Assembly: GCA_025677835.1 (NCBI GenBank)
Contig: JAIXMR010000098.1
Location: 41,569 to 105,568, forward strand
Direction of reading: 5' to 3'
From: Sporodiniella umbellata
Lineage: Eukaryota; Mucoromycota; Mucoromycetes; Mucorales; Rhizopodaceae
Length of the DNA stretch: 64,000 bases
The notes below the pieces were generated by a model. It was not told the DNA's origin. It ran no database searches and was given only the letters and a program-made list of their open reading frames with translations. Shown in pieces: positions 1 through 9,689 of this stretch (its first letter is position 1; each line of letters starts with the position of its first letter). A program made the position numbers and the translations under genes.

Positions 1-1828
1 CTCTTTTTTGGAATATTTAAAGTTTCAACGTACAAAAGCAGAAAAATTGTTACAAATATTTTTAATAAACATGTAAAGTGGTATATTTGATAGTTAAATA
101 TTTCATAAAATTGAAAACATATTTGCTTACTATATTGCAACACCATCCAAGTTTCCCCTTCTTTTTTTGACATAGAAAACAAAGCAAATACAATTAACTG
201 TATAAAATATGCCTATCGTCCAAATTTAGAACACTTTATAGACTTTTTTCAAGCTAACAAATGCTGATGACAAGACTGCTTTGGGAGCATTTTGGAAGTA
301 CGCAGAACGTTTAAGTAAGACTACAGCTTTGGGCTTCAACGTATGGTCAAAATAAAAATATCAACTTCCTAAACTATGAGTTTGAACAAAAAGTATTAAA
401 GATTCAAGGATTTCAAACGAAAAAGTTAAAAATTGCGATTTTAAGCGTGTTGGACAGTTAATTTCATAGTAAGCTTGAAAGCAGTATTATAGAACAAGAT
501 AGCGTGCTGATTCCAGTTTTATAGATGAAGTTGCGCATTTTTTCGTCACTCTAAATGTCTGGGTGTCAAGTCTTGAGAAAGATTGCCTCTTTGAAAAAGG
601 CCCAATGAAACAGCAAAAATCAACTGATCAGATCCTTACTCTTGCTCTTTTTTTTGTAAAAAGGCTTGAGTTATTTTCAGCCTTTAAAATTTTCAAAGTG
701 CTCAATTTTTTCTGGTTTCACTATATTTAGTCAAGATATTCTATCTAGCCTAGATCAAATTCACTGAAATACACAAGATGAAAAAAAAAAAAAAAAAAAA
801 GAAAGTAACTAGTCAAATCTTGAAAAATTAGCGTGTTTTTTAAATAAAAGAGAAGACAAAGATATGTGAAGTGACAATTCATTAAGCCGTCTTCGCCACC
901 AACATGAGCAATCTAAAGAACCTACTCAAGTAATTAGTGATGATATGTATTCTAATATGTGAATTGGCAGTAATTTGTAGGAAACATAGTTATAACAAAT
1001 TGTGATTGTCTTGTTTTTTTTACCAAAATTGTTTCAAGATATTTGATAGAAACCAACTAATGAATTGTATGGAAGATCCGAAACAACTTAGCTGTCGTTC
1101 TGCTTACAAAGAAGCAAATACAAGACCTTATCAGCATAACTATATCTTGAATTGAACGTTTTATTTCTATTCTCAATGTCAAGAATTTTTTCTGTATTGC
1201 TAGAGCTTATGTTTGTTAACCTCAGTAAATTTCTTCGACAATAGGTTACTATTGTATTTTTTATATCAAAAAAGCTTTTGGACAATAAGTCCTCAACTTT
1301 TCTTGGCTGTCTCATTTTTTGAAGCACTAACCCATTTTCAGCAAGTGTCCCATTTTCAACGTCTCTATTCCAAACATTTTTTGATAGACCCAGTTTTTTT
1401 CTTTACCTGTCCAGCCTGTTTTCTTTAGTTGCATAAAGTAACAGACTAGGGTAATATAAATACAACAACAGTACTCTGCTGAACTGACACAGACCCTGTT
1501 TTTGTAGCAGAAATTACTTGTTTGAAACGAAAAAAGAGCTTACAACTCAACTAAAATACAAATTATCAGCTATTTTGCCCTATAATACAATTGGATACGC
1601 TAATGAAAAACCTTGACTTCCCCAGAAGATGATATCTACTAAGTAAAGATAAAAGCACTGGCTTCTTTTTTAGAGTATGTATTTTTCTCTGTTGAAATTT
1701 ATTCATTATTGTGAAAGCTATATAAATATACAAAAAAAAAAAAAAAGGCGGAGGAGGGGGAGGGAAAAAAAAAGTATGAACAGTTTGCAGATGTTTAGAA
1801 AATCAAAAAGTAAAACAAATTTGGTGCA
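1..1828. other. AT-rich intergenic stretch, no gene supported
   Basis: No convincing exon chain was found on either strand. Short open frames exist around 1088-1428, but they overlap each other on opposite strands, have no recognisable domain and are no longer than AT-rich chance frames. Poly-A runs occur near 780-800 and 1732-1746. A decayed mobile element cannot be excluded. Confidence 0.4.
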
Positions 1829-2476
1829 TTAAGAAGAGTCGGGTAACCCAAAAAGCGATTGCTCTTCTTCACGTCGTGATCTATTTCTTTTATACGAAGG
1901 TTCGTTGTTTGTATCCATATTGACTGATCTTCCCATAAAAGTAAACTCATTTGGGGCCCATCTTCGTTTTAAGCCTTCAGCGGGATTAGTTTGTTCCCAA
2001 AATCCTTCCATATGTCGCATGTTAGGCATCTCATGAGTGAAGGTAAATTGTGCTTGAGGGTCAATCTGAAAAAAATTGTTTGACATTTTCTGCTGCTGCT
2101 GCTGCTGCTGCTGTTGTTGTTGTTGTTGTTGTTGTTGATCATCCACTTTGTTCACTATAGGGTTAGCATTATGGCTGGTAGGATTGGCATGGTTAGGAGG
2201 ATAGGATCCCATTTCACCGTGAAGTTGACTGTTTTTTATTCTGGCAAAGTCGAGTACCTGCTCCACTGGAATATAGCCTTGCTCTGGGTGCCTGCTGATA
2301 AATTCGTATAAATCTTGAAGGGCCTGTTGATAGCCTGATGCATAGGCTTTTCTGTTTTGTACAAGTGAGTCTTTGTAAAGTGTTGTGACTTTCAGCGCTG
2401 CTGCTTTAAACGAGTCCATCAGTACATTTTCTGTTGATTCGTAGGAGTCTAGAATGTCAGTGTTTGATCGTTCCAT
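1829..2476 (-). CDS. HAPSTR1/C16orf72-like (DUF4588-type) stress-response protein
   Basis: This is a single-exon 215-residue protein starting at the ATG at 2476. Residues about 20-85 contain an LYKDSLVQNRKAYASGYQQ core followed by a helical YEFISRHP...PVEQVLDFARIK stretch. This matches the family pattern of human C16orf72/HAPSTR1, where an aromatic-hydrophobic helix ending in LYKES precedes a GYQ-containing helix. HAPSTR1 is a nuclear adaptor of the HUWE1 ubiquitin ligase in stress responses; fungal members are poorly characterised. A polyglutamine tract of about 16 residues separates this core from a C-terminal part that includes a basic YKRNRSRR nuclear-localisation-like segment. The assignment comes from motif similarity read by eye, so the function is inferred. 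No intron is needed. Confidence 0.6.
   Translation of the reverse strand: MERSNTDILDSYESTENVLMDSFKAAALKVTTLYKDSLVQNRKAYASGYQQALQDLYEFISRHPEQGYIPVEQVLDFARIKNSQLHGEMGSYPPNHANPTSHNANPIVNKVDDQQQQQQQQQQQQQQQQKMSNNFFQIDPQAQFTFTHEMPNMRHMEGFWEQTNPAEGLKRRWAPNEFTFMGRSVNMDTNNEPSYKRNRSRREEEQSLFGLPDSS
2090..2137 (-). repeat. CAG/CAA trinucleotide repeat (polyQ)
   Basis: On the plus strand this reads as CTG units followed by TTG units, 16 triplets in all. It encodes an uninterrupted glutamine tract in the HAPSTR1-like protein. The CAG block is pure over about eight units, so length variation between strains is likely. Confidence 0.9.
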
Positions 2477-3322
2477 AATGCAATTTTGTTATATGATTGT
2501 ATATATATATGTGTGTATGGATGTTATGTATAAGTGTGGGTGAATATAAAATAAAATAAGAAAAAAAAAGGCTCGGATAAAAAAAAAAGGTCCAATGCTG
2601 ATGTTTGTGACGCTTGTTTTACAACGTTAGTTGAAAATACTACATTTATATGCAAACTGATGGAATAAAGTGTATTTTGGCAATCATTTTTTTGTCTTTG
2701 TCTGTACCCTGCTCATTCTCGGTTACGGGTAACAGTAGACTCTTTTTTAAAAGAAAAAAAAATACGTAAACTATAGGTTCAAAAAAAATGTAAAATGTCT
2801 CATTGTTCGTATAAGCTTTAAGCAGAGACTGCTACAACCGTATTTCCAAAAAGACTGCACTTATCTGAAAGACCTAACGATTTTCTCAATTTAAATTTTG
2901 TATAATGGCATATATCGTGAAACCATTGTGATATACACGTCAACACTCAAACAGTCAAATGTCAACTCTTTAGAAAGATAAATATGCCAGGCCCTCTGTT
3001 TTTTTGTGCACAAATGTGTTTTATTTGTTGTATTAACGACCAACAATAAAATATAGAAAAGCTATAAAATATGCAAGAGATGAGGCTGTTTCAATTCTTG
3101 TTTTGGTAGAATAAAGCTTTTGTGAGAAAGGCATAAAAGCTGTCTGTCATCGTTTAAACAAACGAGTAGGAGTGCAAGCTTTCTTTAGTTTGAAATAAAA
3201 AACAAAAAAAAATCGAGATACAAAGAAGAGAGGAGTCTGGTTCTTATTTGTTTTGGAACAAGAGCCCTTTTCAATAAAAGAGAAAGCTATTGACATTTTT
3301 TATAGACAACCGAAAACGACAA
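2477..3322. other. Intergenic spacer upstream of the HAPSTR1-like gene
   Basis: No gene is supported. The part next to 2476 holds a TA/TG-rich tract (about 2500-2520) that would lie in the 5' flank of the minus-strand gene. The distal end abuts the transposable element beginning at 3325. Confidence 0.5.
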
Positions 3323-3324
3323 TA

Positions 3325-3894
3325 CAGTATTTTTACTTGAAATTGAGACGCTTTTTAAAAAAAATTAGACGAATAAGAATTAATTTTGGACGGTTATGAT
3401 ATTTTTTTAGACATGACCTGTTTAGACGAATGTAATAATTTTTTTTTGGACCTTTTACTTTTAGAATCTAAAAAAGAAAAAAAAAAATTATTATTTATTT
3501 GTGGGTGAAGGTGGTATACGATAAAAAGCTATGAGCTTTTTTAGGGGTTTAATTATTTGGAGAAAAAGCGATGTTCTCCCAGGAGCAATCCAAATATTCA
3601 CCGTGATCATCAAAGGTAGCAATGGCATCATCAATCTTCTGCATTATTCTTGCTTTTCTTTCCTGGGTCGATCATTCTTTTGAAGACGATGACGAGCTGG
3701 AACTGGATTGGGAGGAGTGTGGTGAATCGTCTCTATAGCATATGTCAGGGGTCAGCGAGGCGGTAAGAAAAACTGAATTGTCTTTTTTAGCAATATCAGT
3801 CATAAGCTTGATGATTTCAAAGTTTCTGATTATCATTCTCTGTTAAGGTATAAATAGGAGTGAGTAACTGGTTAAGAAATGTATTTAATGCAAG
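3325..3894 (+). repeat. Left 570-bp terminal inverted repeat
   Basis: It is the reverse complement of 5741-6310. The one difference seen is at 3671 (A) against 5964-5965 on the right arm. That change turns a TGG codon into TGA in the minus-strand frame shared by both arms. The arm contains the last codons of the cargo gene (3817 onward). Confidence 0.9.
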
Positions 3895-5621
3895 ATAACA
3901 TACAACTAAAGATATAACTGTTGCAACTGACGCTCCCTCTTGATCATTATTGGGAATTCTGACTTCCCTTAGGACTGAACTAACAGTAACACCAGCAATG
4001 AACTTTGTAGCCACGATTTGAAGCATAAGCTTATTGAATTGGCATGTTACAGCAGTGATATGCTCAATACATTCATTGTACGGCAAGAGAGATACCCAGT
4101 AGTTCAATGCTTGCTCTCTTAAATATCTGGTCTTTTTGTTATCTTTTGAAGCACGTTCATAAGGCTTGTCTTCACAATAAAAAGCATCGTTTAGACCACT
4201 ATTGTTCGTAAAAATGAAATCAAGCCTGACATCTTTTGTGTTTGCATCTAGAAGACCCATTTTTCGTAACGACTTAACAATTGAAGAGTGACATTCAGAT
4301 CTGTAAGAGAAAAGAAGAAAGTTAAAATAACTATCTTAATGATAAACATTCGTCTAAGCTAATTTCCTTTGACACTCATTGATATACAAAAAATGAGATA
4401 TAGGATTATTGCTTTACGTCTGATATCACTATATTTCATACCTTCTTGTTTCATAGCCTACTTGTCCATTGAATATAAAATCAAAAAGATCTCCGTATAC
4501 GTTCACACGATACCAATCTTCATTATGATCACCATTTAAGACATTGCGATGCCAGAGGTTACACCTAACATGAAAAAGTAAAATTATCAATGATAGCTTA
4601 TAAAAGTCAGTAAATTAACAATACTTACAGCTTTTGGACCGCCAATTTGATATACGGGAGTTCTGAATCATCACAGAACGAATCAATCTTGTCAACGGAT
4701 TGGTATAGATCTTTCTTTGTGCGGCAATTGCTGATGATATTTAAAACATTGTACTCTTCATTCTTCAGTGTAATTGGCAGCGAAAGACGATAGTGTTGGC
4801 AAATACCATTAACCACAGATTTTAATCGTTTGGGAATTATTGATGTTCGTGTCAAGTCCAATAGGCCATTAGTACCACTGTTCTAACATGATTAATACAA
4901 AAATATCTTGTTTGGCGCTTTATCCAGTTCTTTTACGTACAAATGCTCACTCAACATCGTGACTTTAATCTCCCAGCCAACATTTTTGAAGTCGGTTGCT
5001 TTGAGGTACTTTCTCTTCTTTGGTTCAGGCTGCTGATCTTCACAGTTACTATTATTTTCATTGTGGCTAGTTCCAGCTTCAAGTATTTCATTGTGTGCAT
5101 CTTGTACTAGGCTATCTTTCAGTATCTCCTTTGTTTGCAATAAAAAAAAAAGAGAGAAAGACTGTTAGTAACGAGTTGAATAAAAACCAGTGATAACTCT
5201 GTTGAAACACCTTTTTGATATTAGAGCTGATCAAGGATAAAGCAGGTCTTGAGTCAATGACAAGGTCCACGGTGGTATGCAGTGCCATTGCTCTTCTTTT
5301 TGCGCTATTCGCCACATTGGTATCATTGATTTTTTCATTCCAAAATGAGCATAAAGTGCTCTTTATTTTGGATTTTGTTGTTCTAGCTTCATTAAAGTGA
5401 TATCGCTCACTGAACATCTCAAGCATGTTCATGTTTGTCCATGTTTTTGGGGGAATTAGATTTAAGTCTTTCCTTAAAAGATCAGGGTCAGCTGCAAAAA
5501 AAAGATAGTTCAGAAACTTTGTCTCTTATGTTTTTGTCTGGTTGTCGTTTTGTTGACTTGCCTTCTTCAAATACTATTCGGGAGGTACTATCTTTGCATA
5601 TGTCTGGGAGTAGACCTTCAG
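3817..5621 (-). CDS. Transposon cargo protein with PD-(D/E)XK-like nuclease motif (Mucoromycota-expanded family)
   Basis: I reconstruct exons at about 5572-5621, 5211-5491, 4629-5128, 4442-4564 and 3817-4300; the true 5' end was not found. Joined exons read through in one frame, apart from two in-frame stops near 4884-4894. Those stops would vanish if a 21-nt GT...AG segment (4878-4898) were spliced out; otherwise the copy is broken there. The intron 5492-5571 has a GC-AG border (GCAAGT donor). The last exon carries RLDFIF followed by YCEDKP, giving D...ExK, the core of PD-(D/E)XK nucleases. A helical LREQALNYW segment and strand-like LMLQIVATKF follow. The protein resembles the gene at 62262-64000. 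DNA cleavage is inferred, not shown. The C-terminus lies inside the left inverted repeat. Confidence 0.55.
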
Positions 5622-5740
5622 CTTAAATGAGGGAATGCCACAACTTCCTGACTTTTTTTTTTTTTTTCTCTAATATCAGTGACTAATACTTTCCGTCGAT
5701 GTACCACGACTACTTTAACATTCTTGGTAATGAATGTGTT

Positions 5741-6310
5741 CTTGCATTAAATACATTTCTTAACCAGTTACTCACTCCTATTTATACCTTAACAGAGAAT
5801 GATAATCAGAAACTTTGAAATCATCAAGCTTATGACTGATATTGCTAAAAAAGACAATTCAGTTTTTCTTACCGCCTCGCTGACCCCTGACATATGCTAT
5901 AGAGACGATTCACCACACTCCTCCCAATCCAGTTCCAGCTCGTCATCGTCTTCAAAAGAATGGTCGACCCAGGAAAGAAAAGCAAGAATAATGCAGAAGA
6001 TTGATGATGCCATTGCTACCTTTGATGATCACGGTGAATATTTGGATTGCTCCTGGGAGAACATCGCTTTTTCTCCAAATAATTAAACCCCTAAAAAAGC
6101 TCATAGCTTTTTATCGTATACCACCTTCACCCACAAATAAATAATAATTTTTTTTTTTCTTTTTTAGATTCTAAAAGTAAAAGGTCCAAAAAAAAATTAT
6201 TACATTCGTCTAAACAGGTCATGTCTAAAAAAATATCATAACCGTCCAAAATTAATTCTTATTCGTCTAATTTTTTTTAAAAAGCGTCTCAATTTCAAGT
6301 AAAAATACTG
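5741..6310 (-). repeat. Right 570-bp terminal inverted repeat
   Basis: It mirrors 3325-3894 base for base except for the single substitution noted for the left arm. The outer end reads ...AAAAATACTG followed by TA. Homopolymer runs of 8, 9 and 11 bases have the same lengths in both arms, which supports a recent common copy. Confidence 0.9.
5799..6086 (+). CDS. Small serine-rich open frame inside the right inverted repeat
   Basis: This frame of 95 residues starts with ATG at 5799. It contains a polyserine block (about residues 42-52) and ends ENIAFSPNN. The mirrored frame in the left arm is interrupted by TGA at the tryptophan codon. Its start overlaps, in another frame, the end of the cargo coding sequence as duplicated in the arm. 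It may be a real small protein of the element, an alternative 3' exon of the cargo gene, or incidental. No family was recognised. Confidence 0.3.
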   Translation: MIIRNFEIIKLMTDIAKKDNSVFLTASLTPDICYRDDSPHSSQSSSSSSSSSKEWSTQERKARIMQKIDDAIATFDDHGEYLDCSWENIAFSPNN

Positions 6311-6312
6311 TA

Positions 6313-6602
6313 GCCACTTTATCCTTACACTCCGACTGAAATCGTATCTGTACGTGAAGCAGTTTTAATAGTGAAGTGTAAGATTTGTAGTTGCAAACGT
6401 CGTTTTTAATTCTTTATTGTTGATTCAGTCAGTTTTATGGCTTATCGTCTTACTAGCAGAGAACAAAAAAAAACTCACCAAATAAGAACAATTTAAGTTT
6501 TCAATTAAAACCTACAAAGATGATGCACAGAAATCTCTTAAAAAGCTTCGCTAACTTTACGTTTCTCTTGTTTTATTTTTTATATACAAACAACCTTAGT
6601 GT
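6313..6602. other. Short spacer between transposon and GAR1
   Basis: About 290 bp of AT-rich sequence that must contain the 3' untranslated region of GAR1 (minus strand). No gene is seen. Confidence 0.5.
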
Positions 6603-7503
6603 CTAGAATCGGGCATGACCGCCACGAGCGCCTCCACGATCTCCACCGAAACCACCACGGCTTCCACCGCGGCCTCCACCGAAACCACCGCGACCGCCAC
6701 GATCTCCACCGAAACCGCCACGGGCTCCACCACGGCCTCCACCACGGCCTCCACCGAAACCACCGCGACCGCCACGGTCTCCACCAAAGCCTCCGCGACT
6801 TCCGCCACGGCCTCCACGAGCACCGCCACGGCCACCCTTCTTTTCAACTCGACCTTGGTTACCAGTAGGCTTAGAGGCTATATAATTGTACGAAAAAAAA
6901 AATCAGATATACAGTAATCAATCAAAGAAACAAGGTCCTATTACCTTTTCCAGCAGTACTAGGCTTGGGCAAGAAACGTTCGAGAGGAAGAAGCTTATCG
7001 GTACCGATATACACTTTGTCGTCAGGCTTGAAAGACTTGGCAATCATACCTTCTTGCATCTTGACAGTGAAATAGACTTCATTCAAAGGACCCAAGATTT
7101 CGTCCACCTTACCAATTTGAGATTTGTTTTCGAGGAAAATAGGTGCGTTGAAATAAGGAACCTTGGTGTTGATACTTTTACAGACCATTTCGCCTTCACA
7201 AGCATGAACAAATGAACCCATGGCTTGTGTAGATATAAAAGTGAGATTTTCTTGTGACCAATGTACTGATTAAATATAGCTGACTTACGAACTACTTCAG
7301 CAGGAGGGCCTTGATAGGCGTTGCCGCCAAAGCCTCCACGGCCACCTCCACGACCTAGAATGTATGAAATTAAGTTGGGCTGTTTATTTTATTTTTTTCG
7401 AAAAAAAAAAAAAAAAAAGTGCTGCTAAAAGTCGTTTACCTCCACGGAAACCACCACGTCCACCGCCGCGTCCACCACGTTCTCCAAATCCACCTTTACC
7501 CAT
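6603..7503 (-). CDS. GAR1: H/ACA ribonucleoprotein complex subunit Gar1
   Basis: Four exons (7440-7503, 7289-7354, 6945-7223, 6603-6877) join in phase with clean GT-AG introns. Exon 1 starts [14 protein letters not shown] and gives the N-terminal glycine-arginine-rich tail. Exon 3 holds the conserved core: [35 protein letters not shown], a [11 protein letters not shown] beta strand and [19 protein letters not shown]. Exon 4 is a long [14 protein letters not shown] tail ending ARGGHARF. Gar1 is a nucleolar component of H/ACA snoRNPs that guide pseudouridylation in rRNA and snRNA. Both GAR tails plus the core are typical of the full-length protein. The antisense of exon 4 gives long alanine- or valine-rich frames that are artefacts. 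Confidence 0.95.
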
Positions 7504-7706
7504 GTTGATTGATTTGATTTAAATAAAGTTGGGAATTAAAAGAAAATAAAAAAATATCAATTGATTTTTTTATATGGAAAAAAAAAGAAGAAAATTTGAC
7601 ACTTTTTTTTGCTTGAATATTTTTTTGAGAGGCTTATATCTTATGCTTGAAACAAGAAAAAAAAAAAAAAGAGGGTGTGTATGGCGAAGAATCGTGACTG
7701 TGTTTA
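7504..7706. other. GAR1 upstream region
   Basis: About 200 bp between the GAR1 start and the 3' end of the next minus-strand gene, rich in poly-A/poly-T runs (for example 7658-7671). It must contain the GAR1 promoter; no specific element is recognised. Confidence 0.4.
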
Positions 7707-8362
7707 TTACATTAAGACGGCACTATCAATGATTTCATGAAAATGATCTTTAAATTGGGACAGTTGGCAGAGGGTATCTGTATTTTGGTTAAGGTATGTT
7801 TTGGGTACTAAAAGCTCAAGTCGCACTCGTTGATAGTCATTGGAATTACTGTCAATGAACTGCACTGATTGAACTTTGACTGGTTTCTGAGCCTGACTAG
7901 AGAACTTTTCTAACCAACGAGTTTGAGTGGAATCAGCTGAGAAAGTGCGGAGATCAAGATACGCTGTCTGACCCAGTTCAAGGAGTTTGAATCTATTGGC
8001 AGGACTGATCCAGGCTTCAAGAGTCAAACTATTGCTTGCTTCATGGTACGAAAGATGGGATAGAATCGCTGCTGCTTGCTCTATGTTTTGTGTATTCAGA
8101 TCTTTATCGAGATTAAAAGTAGGAGAATACATAGAATATATATAACCTGAATGAATAATATAAGTTTCTCGTATTTTTTGTTTGAGCCAAACCTACCAAA
8201 GTCAATTGGAGTTTTTTGGTTGTGTCGAATTCCCTGCAAAAAGCTCAAGCCTTGTTCGATTTGCGTAAGTTGATTAGAGATGCAAGTTTTGGTATAAAGG
8301 TTCATGATGAATGGGAATGATGCTACTGATTGAATACATAATAAAATAATAAGATACAGCAT
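7707..8362 (-). CDS. Unrecognised protein with a signal-peptide-like N-terminus
   Basis: Two exons (8197-8362 and 7707-8146) join in phase across a GTAGGT...TTCAG intron, giving 201 residues. From the ATG at 8362 the protein begins MLYLIILLCIQSVASFP, which looks like a secretory signal or anchor. An in-frame ATG at 8305 (MNLYTK) would remove it. The body is soluble-looking: a helical SNQLTQIEQGLSFLQGIRHN segment, a conserved-looking TPIDFGYIYS junction, a WISPANRFKLLELG stretch, and a C-terminal YQRVRLELLVPKTYL. I do not recognise the family. The intact frame across the splice site supports a real gene. Confidence 0.6.
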
Positions 8363-8603
8363 TGTAAATGGAGCAGAATAAAAGAAAAGCTAATGAAATG
8401 CCATTCCCCCTTTATCTTATTTATAATTTTGTTTGGCATGAACCGTGTGTCGATTCCATTGCTGACCAAAGCAGCAACTCCGCTAAAGAAATGTGACTTT
8501 TTTTTATAAAAAAAAAAAAACAGAACAAGCCCTGACACTGTGTCAAACTCTATTTTGGGCAGGGTTGAAATATTTTTTTCTCAACCTTTAATTTAATTAA
8601 AAC

Positions 8604-9049
8604 ATGCCATTTTACGAACTTGTCTGTATAGCTAGACACAACATTGTGGAGGTAGTATAACGTACCAAGAAAAAAAAAAAAAAGTCTGTGGTCGAAATTA
8701 ACGTTGGCTTTGAATAGAGCAATTTGAAAGATCTTTTGAAGACTTCAGCAAAACAAGTATTGAATCGTGGTGGTGTTGTTCGAGGTTTCGATAATTTGGG
8801 AGATATGAAGATTCCTCACAGAATCAAGAGACACCAAGAGTATTTTACAGACGGAAGGTACAAGGAAAAAATGGACGAAAAAACAAACTCATTCTATTTA
8901 GATATTGGACCATGCACTTTGACGCCAATCCTTTAACAGTTCAAGAACTCGGAAAGAAACTCACTGTAGATACTCGAGTTCTTCGCCACACATTTATTAA
9001 ACTAGGCGATAAATTGGAAACCGTGATCGAAAGACCCGATAGAACATAA
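8604..9049 (+). CDS. mrps6: Mitochondrial small-subunit ribosomal protein bS6m
   Basis: Three exons (8604-8651, 8718-8857, 8902-9049) give 111 residues. The protein starts MPFYELVCIARHNIVE, followed by LKDLLKTSAKQVLNRGGVVRG, IPHRIKRHQEYFTDGRYWTMHFD and a C-terminal VLRHTFIKLGDKLE. This is the diagnostic pattern of mitochondrial S6 (yeast Mrp17). bS6 binds the 15S rRNA platform and pairs with bS18 in bacterial-type ribosomes. Exon 2 to 3 phase is fixed by the GRYW codon split. Intron 2 is only 44 nt, which shows how short real introns are in this genome. Length agrees with the family. Confidence 0.93.
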
Positions 9050-9658
9050 AAAGCCCCTACTTTAATTTTTTTTCATAAAAAAAAAAAAAAACTAGCTAAA
9101 GAATATATACGTACATACTATCTCACCACATCAAATATATAAACAATCATTAACGAAACGAGCAAAAAGAATACCAACTATTGTTTTTCTTTATTCTTTT
9201 ATATGTTAAGAAATAAACCAAAAAAAAAAAAAAAAAAAAGACTACAAGCAGATTTACATTTTGTCGTGTTTATAATATTGAGAAAGATAAAACTGTGGAA
9301 TGCCCATTTTTTTTTCACGTATTTTCACTTACAATTTATGCAGGAAATCAACAAACAATACAAGAGTTCAGTGTTCAACTAGTTCAATACCTTCTCGTGA
9401 TATAAAGAAAGCAATGCTTAGTTTTGGTAAATCTCTGTGAGAACCAAATTCTGTGTACAGGTGCTTTGTTTACAGTTCCATATGTAATATAAAGTACATC
9501 TAAATGAGAAAAATTCAGCCGAATCCCCCTAAAGATATTGAATGCAAGTGTCATTGCTAAAAAAGAGGAAATCAAGAAAAGAAAGAAATCCCATATGCAT
9601 AAAAGAAGAAAACTCACACCTCAGGGGAAAAGAGATGGCTAGCAATGTCGCGTTTTTG

Positions 9659-9689
<31 letters not shown>

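Larger units (their letters stand above)
3325..6310. mobile_element. Terminal-inverted-repeat transposon, TA target site duplication, nuclease-like cargo
   Basis: The element is 2,986 bp, bounded by perfectly inverted ends starting CAGTATTTTTACTTG. It is flanked on both sides by the dinucleotide TA (3323-3324 and 6311-6312). The inverted repeats are 570 bp each and differ at only one position that I could find, so the insertion is young or the arms are being homogenised. The TA duplication and CAGT-type terminus resemble Tc1/mariner/pogo-type integration. However, the interior encodes a spliced protein with a PD-(D/E)XK-like motif and no visible DDE transposase. It may be a non-autonomous element mobilised in trans, or an element class with a different enzyme. 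Confidence 0.85.

Noticed and set aside
6596..6917. Long alanine/valine-rich and threonine-rich open frames
   Set aside because: They are other-frame readings of the GGC/CGT-rich RGG-repeat exon of GAR1 and have no independent support.
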